Origin: an uncultured Agathobaculum sp.
Lineage (GTDB): Bacteria > Bacillota > Clostridia > Oscillospirales > Butyricicoccaceae
Assembly (NCBI RefSeq): GCF_944384735.1
Contig: NZ_CALWUN010000002.1
Location: forward strand, 17,770 to 81,769
DNA: 64,000 nt
Direction: 5' to 3'
Positions 1 to 9,204 of this stretch are shown in pieces; positions within the stretch are counted from its first letter, which is position 1; the number at the start of each line of letters is the position of its first letter. A model generated the notes under the pieces. The model made no database searches and was not told the origin of the DNA. It was given only the letters and a program-made list of their open reading frames with translations. The position numbers were made by a program, and so were the translations under genes.

Positions 1-60
1 GCGCAGCCGTGCCGCAAGCGGGCGCGTACCGTCCCCACCGAATAATGTTTGCTGCTCCAT
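1..60 (-). CDS. rarA: Replication-associated recombination protein A, 5' end only
   Basis: Only the first 20 codons lie in the window; the gene runs off the left edge. The reverse strand starts with ATG at 60, behind a strong AAAGGAGGTG site. The peptide begins MEQQTLFGGD and continues RPLAARLR, the usual opening of RarA/MgsA, the clamp-loader-like AAA+ ATPase that acts at stalled replication forks. The Pro-Leu-Ala-Ala-Arg segment just before the ATPase core is the most telling part. No catalytic motif is visible because the protein is cut. Identity rests on the N-terminus alone. Confidence 0.72.
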   Translation of the reverse strand, partial: MEQQTLFGGDGTRPLAARLR

Positions 61-128
61 GCCGCGCACCTCCTTTTTTTGATAGCACCATTATAACACC
101 GAACAGATGTTCCTGCAAGGCGGCGCGG

Positions 129-157
129 AAAAATCCCCTCCTTGATGGAGGGGATTT
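129..157 (-). terminator. Intrinsic terminator of the sigma/anti-sigma operon
   Basis: A perfect 11-bp stem (131-141 with 147-157) and a 5-nt loop are followed on the minus strand by a run of five T. It lies just downstream of the stop of the anti-sigma gene and upstream of rarA. Confidence 0.85.
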
Positions 158-170
158 CGGCTTTGGATGC

Positions 171-1481
171 TTATTGCAATGGGACGTCTACGCCGTCGAA
201 GTTCAGCAGGACAATTTCGGATGGGTCGAGCGGTTCGTCAAACATCCATTGGTCGTGGGCGTGTCCCCCACTGCCTGGCTTCTCCATGTCGTCTACGCTC
301 CAGCCGCCGTCGATGCAGTTGTCGGTCAGGTACAGCTTTTCGCCGCTTTTGGTCATGGCGTAGGTGGGGCGGTGCCCCAAAATCGTGCCTTCGCTGGCAG
401 AGCGCGCCGAAACGCCGATTTCAGAAACGCGGATTTCCTTGACCAGTGCGCCGCCGACCTGCACATTCGGGTGATAGACCACTTCGTCAGCAGTTTCCAC
501 CGCGATGGTGAAATGCCAGACGCCTTCAACTGCGGCATTGACATAATAGCTGCGCGTTAGGTCGCTGAACGTCAGATAGGGGAGGTCGTCTGGGGTTACG
601 TCATAAACGGCTTCGTAATACCAAGTATCGTTGTATTGGAAGCTGTGTCCACCCAGCATCAGGATAGCGTCCGGGTCACGGGAATCGGTAGCTTCGCTGT
701 GAAATCCTGACCAGTGGTCTGCGCCATCGGCAAAGACCGTTTGGATATGCAGTTTGCCGTCTTCGCCAAAGCCGACAGAGGACAGCCGCGCATGGTTTGT
801 GCCTTCCAGTTCGTGGGGCGTTTGTTCGGGAACCAGCGGCAGGATTTCGTAAATCATCCATGAGACATCTTCCATCGGCAGGTTTTTCAGCCCGGTGGCG
901 GACAGCATTTCGCGCGGGAAATCGACCGTTTCTTCCGCGCGCGCAGAAGGCTGGAAGCTGCTGAAGGATACATCGACCTCGGTACCGTCTGCGACCGGGC
1001 GGCCGATACTTTTAATCTCGATGAGCGCGGTGCGGCTGTCCCCGTCATAGTAGGCCACCTTTGCGCCGCCAGTCCAGCCATTGACAACAGGGGCGTTTTC
1101 GTCCTGTTCATAATCAAGCCAGCCGTCGGCCCGCATATCTTCGCTGAGGCGGTCGCCGGTTTTGTCCTGCACCTCGACCCAGACGCGCACCAGATTGCTG
1201 CTCGACAGCGCGGCGACTGGCCGCACTTCGATGCCGTTATCCTCGATGGTGATGCCGGTGATCGGTTGGCTCTGTTCGGCAAAGCCGCCAAGCGCGTTTT
1301 TCAGCGCTTCGCGCAATGCAGGTACGGCAGCGGCGAGCGCGGAAAAGGTCAGCAGCACCGCGAGCACCGCAGCCAGCAGCACGCGGGCGGCAGTCCGGCG
1401 CAACGGCCTGCGGCGCATCTGCGCCTGCTGCAGGATTGCCGCGCGGCGCGCGGGCGAGAGTGTAATATGTTGCAGTTTCAT
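171..1481 (-). CDS. Membrane anti-sigma factor, DUF4179-like
   Basis: Probable anti-sigma factor of the ECF sigma factor directly upstream. The short N-terminus is cytoplasmic and basic. One membrane segment follows (about residues 35-56, rich in Leu/Ala/Val), and then about 370 residues predicted to lie outside the cell, with no catalytic motif I recognise. This single-pass layout next to a sigma-70 ECF gene is typical of DUF4179-type regulators. I chose ATG 1481 because GAGGAGGG sits 8 nt before it. An ATG at 1514 overlaps the sigma stop codon and is also possible. The signal sensed is unknown. Confidence 0.7.
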   Translation of the reverse strand: MKLQHITLSPARRAAILQQAQMRRRPLRRTAARVLLAAVLAVLLTFSALAAAVPALREALKNALGGFAEQSQPITGITIEDNGIEVRPVAALSSSNLVRVWVEVQDKTGDRLSEDMRADGWLDYEQDENAPVVNGWTGGAKVAYYDGDSRTALIEIKSIGRPVADGTEVDVSFSSFQPSARAEETVDFPREMLSATGLKNLPMEDVSWMIYEILPLVPEQTPHELEGTNHARLSSVGFGEDGKLHIQTVFADGADHWSGFHSEATDSRDPDAILMLGGHSFQYNDTWYYEAVYDVTPDDLPYLTFSDLTRSYYVNAAVEGVWHFTIAVETADEVVYHPNVQVGGALVKEIRVSEIGVSARSASEGTILGHRPTYAMTKSGEKLYLTDNCIDGGWSVDDMEKPGSGGHAHDQWMFDEPLDPSEIVLLNFDGVDVPLQ

Positions 1482-1506
1482 ATCCAAAACCCTCCTCATA
1501 TTGCGT

Positions 1507-2031
1507 TTATTCATCGTAATACCATCCTTTCAGCGCTTCGCGCAGCTGCTTGCGGGCACGGGACAGGCGTGCAGTGACGGTCGATACATCCACGCCGAGG
1601 ATGTCAGCGATCTCGCGTGCCTTGAGCTCCTGATAATAGTACAGCAGGATGACCTCGCGGTATGGGCGGGACAGCGCCATGATCGCATGGGGAAGCGTGT
1701 CGTCGACAGCCGGGTCGTCCGACGGGGCGAAAAGCTGCTCCAGCTCCTCGGCGGGCGCGCGGCGGCGCTTCCACGGCGAGCGAAGGTAGCTTTTGCACAC
1801 GTTGATGGCAATGCGGGTGATCCAAGTGATTTCGCTGCTTTGTCCATGGAACCGGTCGGCGTTGCGCCACGCTTTGAGGAGCGTCTCCTGCACCGCGTCC
1901 TCGGCGAGGTGCACGTCTTTCAGATAGAGCGTGCACAGCCGTAGCAGGCGGTCGCCCCAGTCGTCGAGCAGACGCGCAAAGCCGTCCCCGTCCTGCAGAT
2001 ACGAGGGCGCCTGATTGTCGTTCGTTGCCAC
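1507..2031 (-). CDS. ECF-type RNA polymerase sigma factor
   Basis: A 174-residue sigma-70 family protein of the extracytoplasmic-function class. Region 2 covers about residues 25-90, with the conserved AEDAVQETLLKAWRN helix. Region 4 covers about 120-170, with a helix-turn-helix ending STVTARLSRARKQLREAL. The linker is short and region 3 is absent, as expected for the class. The start is GTG at 2031 behind AAAGGATG. The gene is followed at once by its likely anti-sigma factor, so the pair probably responds to an envelope signal. Self-activation of its own promoter is common in the family but I could not identify that promoter. Confidence 0.88.
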   Translation of the reverse strand: MATNDNQAPSYLQDGDGFARLLDDWGDRLLRLCTLYLKDVHLAEDAVQETLLKAWRNADRFHGQSSEITWITRIAINVCKSYLRSPWKRRRAPAEELEQLFAPSDDPAVDDTLPHAIMALSRPYREVILLYYYQELKAREIADILGVDVSTVTARLSRARKQLREALKGWYYDE

Positions 2032-2118
2032 GGCATCACATCCTTTCTGACCATTTGACGCGGCAGGGGAGGGGATTGCTGCAAATACAGTGAAAAGAAT
2101 AATGGAAGGGCAGAAATA

Positions 2119-2154
2119 CAGCAGCGCCGCAGAACCAAGTCTGCGGCGCTGCTG
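2119..2154 (-). terminator. Strong hairpin downstream of the SLH gene
   Basis: A 14-bp GC-rich stem (2119-2132 with 2141-2154) and an 8-nt loop lie just past the stop of the SLH protein gene. The T-run after it on the minus strand is weak and interrupted (TATTTC), so termination may be partial. It separates the exporter operon from the sigma operon. Confidence 0.65.
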
Positions 2155-2163
2155 TTGCTGTCA

Positions 2164-4443
2164 TCAGGAAACGACGATCATACGAATCCTGCTGCCGTCC
2201 GTAGCAGAGGTATTTGCATACAGACGGAAGGAAGAATAATTGGATTTTGCACTTTGTAAGGGGATAAATTCATCCCTTGATTCAACATACGCACCGATAT
2301 CGTCAGCGAGCGCATAATAGCCGTCGTCGGTCTGCACGCCGCCCGCGCCGTCAAACGCTTCTACATCAACCGTATCGACCAGCTTGAGCTTTTGCGTGGC
2401 AAAGCCGCTGTTGATCACGCCTTCGGTCGTGGAATAGCCCTTGGGGATACCGACGGGGATGCCGCCGACCGTATCGAAAAGGTCGTCGACCTGATACACC
2501 ATTTGCTCCATGGCCGAACCGTTCCAGTACTTGACGCGGACATAATAGGTAATATCCTCATCGCTGCCGCGTTTTTCCGTATAGGCCAAACCATATACCC
2601 AGCTGTCGCCGGTCACATCGCCCAGCACGATATTGGTGATCGTGCCCGCGCTGTCGGTAACGGTGTAACGGATCTGCTTGGACGGTATGGTCGCCTGCAC
2701 GATATTCGCTTTTTCAATCGCACACAGCGGGGCGCCGGACAGCACTTCCTCATATACTTTCACCTGCGGCGAGACCAGACGGCTGCCCAGTTGGCCGTCC
2801 GCAATCGTCCAGTCGCCGGAGATCTTGGTGCCCATGCTGCGCTTGGACAGGCGCGCAGTACCATCCTTGGCCGAAGCGATGGTGACCGCCCGGCCCATCA
2901 TGCTGCCCAGATCGATGCCATCCACCTTGATATCGCGCAGGGTCAAGCCGCTGAACAGCGTGATCGTTGCCTTGCCATCCTTGAGCGCCGTCACAACACC
3001 CTGCATTTCCGCACTGACCTTGTTCTTGGGGAAGGCCGCAATGACGGTGCCCTCGGTGTTGAACAGCAGCGTGATTTCATGATCCAATTCCAGATCGGCA
3101 AAGCTGAGCGCCGCCGTATCCGAAATGGCAAAAGTCATACCATACATCGTGATCGACTGCGGATAACTGATGGTCGGCGTACCGCTCTGGTAATGGCCGG
3201 TGATGCGGGCATCGGTCACCAATGCCTGCCGGTTTGCGGCATCCAACGTGACAACATCGTATTTTTTCAGCTTGGTCGCGTCGACCACCGCGCCGTTTTT
3301 CACAATCGTATAGCTTTCCGGAATGCTGACCGCCGTCGCCACGCCGTACACGAACGAGTGGCTGCCCGACGCGGTCGCCGTCGGCAGTACGGCCATCAGC
3401 TCCAGCGTGCCGTAATCATCATAGTAACAGGTCAGTTTGTCGCCGGAATGGATATTTGCCCAAACCTCGGAGAAGGCGCCGAGCTTCCAGCCGTCCCGCG
3501 CGATAAACACCTTTGTGCTGCGGTCGGGAAAGATCGACCGGCCTTCTGTCCGGACGCGGCCGGGCTCGACCGAGGTCACCGTATAGGTCTCTGTTTCACC
3601 GTCATCCGGTACGATGCCGACGGCGGCTTTATCTTCCTTGCCGATCACCAGCGTGCCGCGGGTGCCGATCAGGCTCTGGTCCAGCGTGCCTGCCGTCTTG
3701 CGCGGCGTTGCGTCAACTGCACCGTTTTCGTAGAAAATCGCTTCGTTGGCCAAAAGCGATGCGTCTGTATCGCTGGTCGCCAACAGGATGCAATTCTCCA
3801 CCGTTGCGGAGGCCACCTTATCCAACAGCTTGCCGCCCGTGCTGTCGTCGCCGCCCTTGAGCGGGGTGCCCAGCGTATTGAGCAGCAGCGTCGCCGCGTC
3901 GGCGCGCGTAACCGTCGCCTTCGCGTCTGTCAGAGCGACATCATCCGTCAGTCCGAGCGACTGCGCCCGCGCAATGTAGTCAGCCGGCCAGAATGGGCCG
4001 ACATCCTGCTCGGTGTAGCCCAGCATACGGAGCAGCATGGTGCAGACCTCGCCAAAATTGACCGGCTTGTCCGGCCCGAAGGTACCGTCAGCATAGCCGC
4101 GGATGATTGCCTGCTCCTTCAGGTCAGGGTGCCGCACTGCGGCATTGATATATTGCGCCGCCCAGTGCGTATTCTTGACATCCGGGAAGATGGTGTAACT
4201 GCCATAGGCGGTCACATCGGCAAACCCCATGGCGGTCACCGCCAGTTTGCAGAACTGCGCACGGGTCAGCGCGGTGTCCGGGGAAAAGCGGTTGTTGCCC
4301 ATGCCCTCCATGATGCCAAGCGCATCCAATACGGAAGCCGTTTGCTCCAAGCGGCTGTCCGAAATATCGGAAAACGCGGCTGATACCGGCGTGATTACCA
4401 GCGTCAGCAGCAAAATCATACTCAAAAAGCGTTTTTTCATCAT
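2164..4443 (-). CDS. Secreted S-layer homology (SLH) domain protein
   Basis: A 759-residue exported protein. A signal peptide (about 1-22, ending VSA) is followed by three SLH repeats at about 23-80, 84-145 and 148-195, each with the usual Asp-x-x near the start and a GYADGTFGPD-like or FSPD-x-x-LTRA motif. These repeats bind secondary cell-wall polymers and anchor proteins to the wall. The remaining 560 residues look beta-rich and I recognise no enzyme domain. The gene starts 12 bp after the MacB-like permease gene ends, so it is the last gene of the export operon and may be its substrate or its outer partner. Confidence 0.85.
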   Translation of the reverse strand: MMKKRFLSMILLLTLVITPVSAAFSDISDSRLEQTASVLDALGIMEGMGNNRFSPDTALTRAQFCKLAVTAMGFADVTAYGSYTIFPDVKNTHWAAQYINAAVRHPDLKEQAIIRGYADGTFGPDKPVNFGEVCTMLLRMLGYTEQDVGPFWPADYIARAQSLGLTDDVALTDAKATVTRADAATLLLNTLGTPLKGGDDSTGGKLLDKVASATVENCILLATSDTDASLLANEAIFYENGAVDATPRKTAGTLDQSLIGTRGTLVIGKEDKAAVGIVPDDGETETYTVTSVEPGRVRTEGRSIFPDRSTKVFIARDGWKLGAFSEVWANIHSGDKLTCYYDDYGTLELMAVLPTATASGSHSFVYGVATAVSIPESYTIVKNGAVVDATKLKKYDVVTLDAANRQALVTDARITGHYQSGTPTISYPQSITMYGMTFAISDTAALSFADLELDHEITLLFNTEGTVIAAFPKNKVSAEMQGVVTALKDGKATITLFSGLTLRDIKVDGIDLGSMMGRAVTIASAKDGTARLSKRSMGTKISGDWTIADGQLGSRLVSPQVKVYEEVLSGAPLCAIEKANIVQATIPSKQIRYTVTDSAGTITNIVLGDVTGDSWVYGLAYTEKRGSDEDITYYVRVKYWNGSAMEQMVYQVDDLFDTVGGIPVGIPKGYSTTEGVINSGFATQKLKLVDTVDVEAFDGAGGVQTDDGYYALADDIGAYVESRDEFIPLQSAKSNYSSFRLYANTSATDGSRIRMIVVS

Positions 4444-4455
4444 TCCTACCTCATG

Positions 4456-5706
4456 TCATTGCGTGCGCAGCGCGTCGACCGGCTGCAAATTGGAAGCCTT
4501 GTTGGCGGGATACAGACCGAAAATGATGCCCAGCAGTGCGGAAAACAGGAATGCACCGACAATCAGGCTAAACGACGGCAGCACGGTAAACTGCTCGACG
4601 CTCGGCATATAGCTGTTCTGCATCTGCTGCATCAGCAGCAGGTTGCCTAAAATTGCCGACAGGAAACAGCCCAGCACAATACCGATCAATCCGCCAAAGC
4701 AGCTGACGACGGCCGCTTCCACCAAGAACTGTCCGATGATATCGCGCTTGCGTGCGCCGATCGCCATACGGATGCCGATCTCACGCGTGCGCTCGGTGAC
4801 CGACACCAGCATGATATTCATAATGCCGATGCCGCCGACCAGCAGCGAAATACCTGCGATACCGCCGCCCAGCATGGCGTACATGTTGGCTGACGCCTCC
4901 GACTGCTCCTGCCACTGGCTGTTGGAATAAGCGCTGAAGTAGCCGCCGCCTGCCTCACACCGGCTTTGCATAAATCCGGGCAGCAGAGTGTCGGTCAGCT
5001 CGGCAATATCCTCCTTGGATGCCGCTTTAATGACATACTGCTTGTCTGACATGCCGCTTATGCTCATCATGCTGTTTTGCAGCGTGTAGGGGAATACGAT
5101 CAGCTGGTCTTCGGTGTTGATCTTGCCGCCGTATTTGCCGGCATAGACGCCGATCACTTCATAGCTCTTGCCGCCGATGCGCAGCTTTTGACCCAGCGGG
5201 CTCATGGCGCCGAAAAAATATTTCTGGATCGTCTCACCGATCACGCAGACGCGTGCGCGGTTGTCGCAGTCGCTCTTGGAAATATCGCGGCCAATGGAGA
5301 TTGTGCGGCTGGTTACCTCGCCGTAATCCTGATTGCCGAAGTACATATAGGTATAGCTGTTTTCGTTTGTCAGCTTTTGGCTGCGGTACTGAATGCCGTT
5401 GCTCTGCCAGTCATAGTACTGGCTTTGCGACGACCACGCCGCCACCTGATCCGCCAGTTCGGTATCCAAGTAGTCCTCGAAATCCTCCCAGTCGCGGCTT
5501 TTTGCGCCGTAGCCGTATAAATCGATGCGGTTGACGCCCATCGCCTCATATTGCAGGCGCTGCAGCTTGTTGCCGCCCTGAAAGTACGCTACGATCGCAA
5601 TGACCGACGCCACGCCGATGATGATGCCCAGCATGGTCAAAATCGAGCGCACCTTGTTATTCATAATGGATTTGCATGCCATGCGGATGGTTTGCAGCCA
5701 GTTCAT
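4456..5706 (-). CDS. MacB-type ABC transporter permease
   Basis: A 416-residue permease of the FtsX/MacB family. One membrane helix lies near the N-terminus (about 20-42), a large extracytoplasmic domain spans about 45-280, and three helices lie in the C-terminal third, where the family motif TREIGIRMAIGARKRDI is seen. Such proteins are mechanotransmitters that pair with an ATPase and a HlyD-like adaptor to expel peptides or lipoproteins. The start overlaps the ATPase stop codon by 4 bp, so the two are translationally coupled. Confidence 0.9.
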   Translation of the reverse strand: MNWLQTIRMACKSIMNNKVRSILTMLGIIIGVASVIAIVAYFQGGNKLQRLQYEAMGVNRIDLYGYGAKSRDWEDFEDYLDTELADQVAAWSSQSQYYDWQSNGIQYRSQKLTNENSYTYMYFGNQDYGEVTSRTISIGRDISKSDCDNRARVCVIGETIQKYFFGAMSPLGQKLRIGGKSYEVIGVYAGKYGGKINTEDQLIVFPYTLQNSMMSISGMSDKQYVIKAASKEDIAELTDTLLPGFMQSRCEAGGGYFSAYSNSQWQEQSEASANMYAMLGGGIAGISLLVGGIGIMNIMLVSVTERTREIGIRMAIGARKRDIIGQFLVEAAVVSCFGGLIGIVLGCFLSAILGNLLLMQQMQNSYMPSVEQFTVLPSFSLIVGAFLFSALLGIIFGLYPANKASNLQPVDALRTQ

Positions 5707-6494
5707 GCGTTCACCCCTTCCTGCACGGGTTCGTCAGACAGGATATGTCCATCCTGAATGGTCACGATACGCTTTGCCATGCGCGCCAGATGGTTGTCAT
5801 GGGTGATCAGGATGATGGACGTGCCCTGTTCGTTGAGCTGCTGCAGCAATTGCATGATTTCCAGTCCGGAAGCCGAATCTAGATTGCCGGTTGGTTCGTC
5901 GGCCATGATGATGGGCGGCTTGGCCGCCACCGCACGTGCGATGGCAACGCGCTGCTGCTGGCCGCCCGACATTTCGCCCGGACGGTGCTCCATGCGGTTT
6001 TCCAACCCGACGGATGTCAGCGCGTCGACAGCCAAACGGCGTCGCTCTTCCCGACCCATGCTGCGGTAGATGAGTGGCAGTTCGACGTTTTCCAGCGCGG
6101 TCAGGGCGGGGATCAGGTTAAACCCTTGAAAGATAAACCCGATCTCGCGGTTCCGTATCCCGGCCAGCACCGACGGCTTGAGCTCGCTGACTGGCTGCCC
6201 GTTGAGAAAATAAGTACCGTAGGTTGGGATATCCAGACAGCCGAGGATGTTCATCAGCGTAGACTTGCCCGAGCCGGACTGACCGAGGATGCACACAAAT
6301 TCTCCCCATGCGATCTCGAGCGAAATGTCGTCCAGCGCGCGTACCTCGTTTTCCTGACCTTCGTGATATATTTTGCTCATTTGCTGTACATCGACCAGCA
6401 GTTCGGCGCGTCCTTCGTCGGTCAGCTGTTCTTCTGCCTGCGGCGCCGCCTCGACTGGCTGCACCGATTGCTTGGGCGCTTTTTTCTTGAACAT
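5703..6494 (-). CDS. MacB-type ABC transporter ATP-binding protein
   Basis: A 263-residue ATPase. Walker A is GQSGSGKST (about residue 80), the signature is [14 protein letters not shown], Walker B is [13 protein letters not shown], and the switch is THD. This is the LolD/MacB subfamily. The open frame runs further upstream, but ATG 6494 has GGAGG at the right distance and leaves only a 10-bp gap to the adaptor gene. The upstream extension is a shadow of that gene. The first 40 residues form a Lys/Gln/Glu-rich extension before the ATPase fold. Confidence 0.92.
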   Translation of the reverse strand: MFKKKAPKQSVQPVEAAPQAEEQLTDEGRAELLVDVQQMSKIYHEGQENEVRALDDISLEIAWGEFVCILGQSGSGKSTLMNILGCLDIPTYGTYFLNGQPVSELKPSVLAGIRNREIGFIFQGFNLIPALTALENVELPLIYRSMGREERRRLAVDALTSVGLENRMEHRPGEMSGGQQQRVAIARAVAAKPPIIMADEPTGNLDSASGLEIMQLLQQLNEQGTSIILITHDNHLARMAKRIVTIQDGHILSDEPVQEGVNA

Positions 6495-6504
6495 CGCGCC
6501 CTCC

Positions 6505-8496
6505 TTATCCGACCATGACGCCGCTGTCCATGCCCATATCGGCGTACAGATCCTGCGGCCCTGCCAGATAGACGGTCGTGCCTTCCTCGATGCCCCAGTA
6601 AATTTCGGTGTTGGTCGAGTCCGAAAGGCCGATTTCGACCGGCACCAGTACAAACTCCGGCGGGATGCCTTCCGTACCTTCAGGGATGGGCAGCGTTTCA
6701 AAGAAGGGGATTTCTTCGCCGTTTTCATCGGTCAACGGTTTGGCAAACACCGCCGTGCCGTCCTCCGTATTGACGATCGCGCGCGAGGGCACCATCAGGC
6801 AGTCCATCGAGGAGGCGGTCGTGATCTGGTAGTCGACCATCATGCCGCTGTAAATGGACTGGCCTTCGATCGGGTCGATCGAGATCACCGCGCGGAAGGT
6901 CGGCATGCTGCCCTGCCCGCTGCCTGAATCCTGCGTCGGCTCGAGCGCGACCGAATCGACCATGCCGGTCAGCGTCAGCTGTGAGCCGTCATAGTTGTAC
7001 ATGTTCATCGTTGCAAACTGGCCGGGCTGCACCGCGCCCACGTCGGTGGACAGGATATCCGCATTGACCACAATGTCGGTCAGATCAGCTACGACGACCA
7101 GTGCTTCCGTGCCGGTAACCTCCTGCTCCTCGACGGCGTTGAGGCTGACGACCACGCCGTCGATCGGGGATTCGATCGTTGCGTTTTCAATCAGCTTTTT
7201 TAGGTCGCTGATTTCCTTCTGCTTGTCCGCAACCTGCTTTTGTGCTGCCGTGACGCCGTTCTGCGCGGTGGTCACGCCGTTCTGCGCCGCAGTCACTTCC
7301 TGCTGCGCCGTATCACTGGTCAGACGCATGATCGTTGCGCCGCTGCTGTAATTATAATAGTCGATCCCATTGACCGCCGTGATTTCGCCGCTGACCTGCG
7401 CGGTCACCGCTTCCTCACGGTTGTAGGCCAAGGTGCCGGATTCGGCCGGATAAACCGTACCATCGGACGCGGTATCGACGGTCGCGGTCGCCGTCATGCC
7501 CTTGGTCAGCGTGCCGGGGTTTTTGACAGAGATCTCCACGCGGAACATTTTGACGCCTTCCGCAGAAATCTTTTCCGACTGTTCGACCGAGGACACCGTG
7601 CCGGATACCTCGCTCATGACAGAGGGGATGGATACCGTGGCCGTCTGGCCGGACTGGATGGCGCCGCGGTATGCCGCGCTGAAATATTGGGACAGCTTCA
7701 TCGTGCTGTCGTCGACCATGTAGCCGATGACCTCGCCCTCGCTGACCTGTTGGCCGACCCGGTAGGTCGTTTCCTTGCCTTCCCCGTCCGATGCCGGGAT
7801 AATTTTTCCAGTGAACGGGGCGGTAACGCTCAATTTGCCCAGCTTTTTCTGTGCGGCGCTCAACGTGCTCTGTGCAGCCGTCACTTCGGCCTGCGCGTCG
7901 CTGACGGCGCGCTGCGCATCAGACAGGGCGGTCTGTGCCGTTTGCAATTCTTTTCTGGTTTCGGTCGGGTCGACCACGACCAGCTGGTCGCCGGCCTTGA
8001 CCTCGTTGCCGACCTCGACCAGCACGCTGGTGACCGTGCCCTTGAGGTCGCGGCCCAGTTCCTCGCGTTTTTTGGCGGCGGTCACACCGCTGCCCTCGAT
8101 GTACGTTTCGATCATGCCGCGCGTAGCGACCGCAGTCGTCTCGCCCGACGTCTGCGTGCCGGTATCACGGGTCTTCCAGACCAGAAAAACGCCCGCGGCA
8201 ATCAGAAGCAGCAGGATGGCAATACCGATCCCCATACGCACGCCGCGGCTCAGCCGGCGTTTTTTCTGATTCATTTTATCTGCATATTTGTTGCGCTTGG
8301 GCGGCTGCGGCACGGGATTCTCGGTCGGCGCAGGCGTGCCTTCCGGCAGTCCGGCGCCCGCTTCCGGGGAGGCCGGTAAATTCTCTGTCTTAATGGTTTG
8401 CGCAGCCTTCGCGGCGGACGTTTTGCTGCCCGGCTTGGCAACATGCGCGCCGCCCTTGGTGGGCGACTTTGGCTTCTGCTTGTTTTCCTCGCTCAT
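6505..8496 (-). CDS. HlyD/MacA-family membrane fusion protein
   Basis: A 663-residue adaptor of an ABC export system. The cytoplasmic N-terminus (1-80) is Lys/Pro/Ala-rich and low in complexity. One membrane helix lies at about 86-107. A lipoyl/barrel-sandwich half follows, then two long heptad-like stretches rich in Ala/Gln (about 180-215 and 400-440, with VTAAQNGVTTAQNGV repeats), then the second lipoyl half and a beta-barrel domain. In a cell with one membrane such adaptors reach into the wall. Co-transcription with the MacB-like pair and the SLH protein suggests one tripartite machine. Confidence 0.88.
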   Translation of the reverse strand: MSEENKQKPKSPTKGGAHVAKPGSKTSAAKAAQTIKTENLPASPEAGAGLPEGTPAPTENPVPQPPKRNKYADKMNQKKRRLSRGVRMGIGIAILLLLIAAGVFLVWKTRDTGTQTSGETTAVATRGMIETYIEGSGVTAAKKREELGRDLKGTVTSVLVEVGNEVKAGDQLVVVDPTETRKELQTAQTALSDAQRAVSDAQAEVTAAQSTLSAAQKKLGKLSVTAPFTGKIIPASDGEGKETTYRVGQQVSEGEVIGYMVDDSTMKLSQYFSAAYRGAIQSGQTATVSIPSVMSEVSGTVSSVEQSEKISAEGVKMFRVEISVKNPGTLTKGMTATATVDTASDGTVYPAESGTLAYNREEAVTAQVSGEITAVNGIDYYNYSSGATIMRLTSDTAQQEVTAAQNGVTTAQNGVTAAQKQVADKQKEISDLKKLIENATIESPIDGVVVSLNAVEEQEVTGTEALVVVADLTDIVVNADILSTDVGAVQPGQFATMNMYNYDGSQLTLTGMVDSVALEPTQDSGSGQGSMPTFRAVISIDPIEGQSIYSGMMVDYQITTASSMDCLMVPSRAIVNTEDGTAVFAKPLTDENGEEIPFFETLPIPEGTEGIPPEFVLVPVEIGLSDSTNTEIYWGIEEGTTVYLAGPQDLYADMGMDSGVMVG

Positions 8497-8535
8497 GAGT
8501 GGTGATCCTTTCTGTGCTCTATCCTTGGGTTGCGG

Positions 8536-9072
8536 TTAGGTGTCGTGCGCAGGCTGCGCGACGCCGTCCATCCAGCGGCCGAAAAAAGCGCGTACCTTTT
8601 GTGGCAGTTCATCCAATGTACCGTCATTGACCAGCACGCCGTCATAGGCGTAAGCGTCCACACCGTCATCCGAACGGTTGCCCAACGCCCCTCGCGTCTG
8701 CTCGAGCGACGGGCGGCGGACCAGCACGGCAAAGCAGCCGGCGCCGACCGCTTGCCGGAAGCGTTCGATTTCCTCTGGTTCACGGATATGGACAAACAGC
8801 ATCTCCGCGTCGCTTTGCCGGAACGCCGCATATTGCTCCATGCAGTACCGGAACGACAGATCGTTGTATTCGGTGCAAACCTCTTTCAGCCGGGACAGAA
8901 GCCGCCGTGCCTCGGGGGTTTTATTCCCGTCCCAGCCAGCAGCGCGCGCCACCTGCAGAATCGGTGTGATCGACGAGATATTCTGCACCCGCCAGCAGGC
9001 GGCGGCAGCATGACAGACGCTGTCCTTACCGACGCCGCCGCTGCCATTGATGATAAAAACGGATTTGTGCAT
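8536..9072 (-). CDS. P-loop nucleoside/nucleotide kinase-like protein
   Basis: A 178-residue protein with an N-terminal Walker A loop (INGSGGVGKDS, about 8-18), a fold size typical of small nucleotide kinases, and a later FVHIREPEEIERF segment resembling the region before the LID of deoxynucleotide or dephospho-CoA kinases. The exact substrate cannot be read. It lies upstream of the export genes with a 39-bp gap and appears to share their promoter. Start ATG 9072 follows GAAGGAG. A true metabolic kinase or a regulatory P-loop protein are both possible. Confidence 0.6.
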   Translation of the reverse strand: MHKSVFIINGSGGVGKDSVCHAAAACWRVQNISSITPILQVARAAGWDGNKTPEARRLLSRLKEVCTEYNDLSFRYCMEQYAAFRQSDAEMLFVHIREPEEIERFRQAVGAGCFAVLVRRPSLEQTRGALGNRSDDGVDAYAYDGVLVNDGTLDELPQKVRAFFGRWMDGVAQPAHDT

Positions 9073-9106
9073 GCAAACGCTCCTTCACACATACGTCAAC
9101 TTATAT

Positions 9107-9135
9107 AGTTTAGCACAGGTTATGACGTGTTGCAA
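9107..9135 (-). promoter_or_regulatory. Candidate sigma-A promoter for the kinase/export operon
   Basis: On the minus strand, TTGCAA (9130-9135) and TAAACT (9107-9112) are 17 bp apart, with TGTGC just before the -10. It is correctly placed for a short leader to the start at 9072. Confidence 0.6.
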
Positions 9136-9170
9136 GCGCATAAGCGGCCAATATAACTAAATTTTAACCC

Positions 9171-9198
9171 AAAAGCCCGCCGTTTTGCACGGCGGGCT
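9171..9198 (-). terminator. Terminator after the SPFH gene
   Basis: A 10-bp GC-rich stem (9174-9183 with 9189-9198) is followed on the minus strand by TTT. It lies just past the stop of the SPFH gene. Confidence 0.8.
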
Positions 9199-9204
9199 GC
9201 GACA

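Noticed and set aside
2392-4383. Long plus-strand open frame of 663 codons
   Set aside because: It lies antisense to the SLH protein gene and reads as a His/Arg-rich shadow, a usual result of GC-rich coding DNA. No motif or ribosome site supports it.
6495-6728. Upstream extension of the MacB-type ATPase frame
   Set aside because: It is in a different frame over the adaptor gene, and ATG 6494 has the proper GGAGG site.
7215-7320. Short tandem DNA repeats in the adaptor gene
   Set aside because: They encode the Ala-Ala-Gln-Asn-Gly-Val heptad repeats of the coiled-coil hairpin and are explained by the protein.
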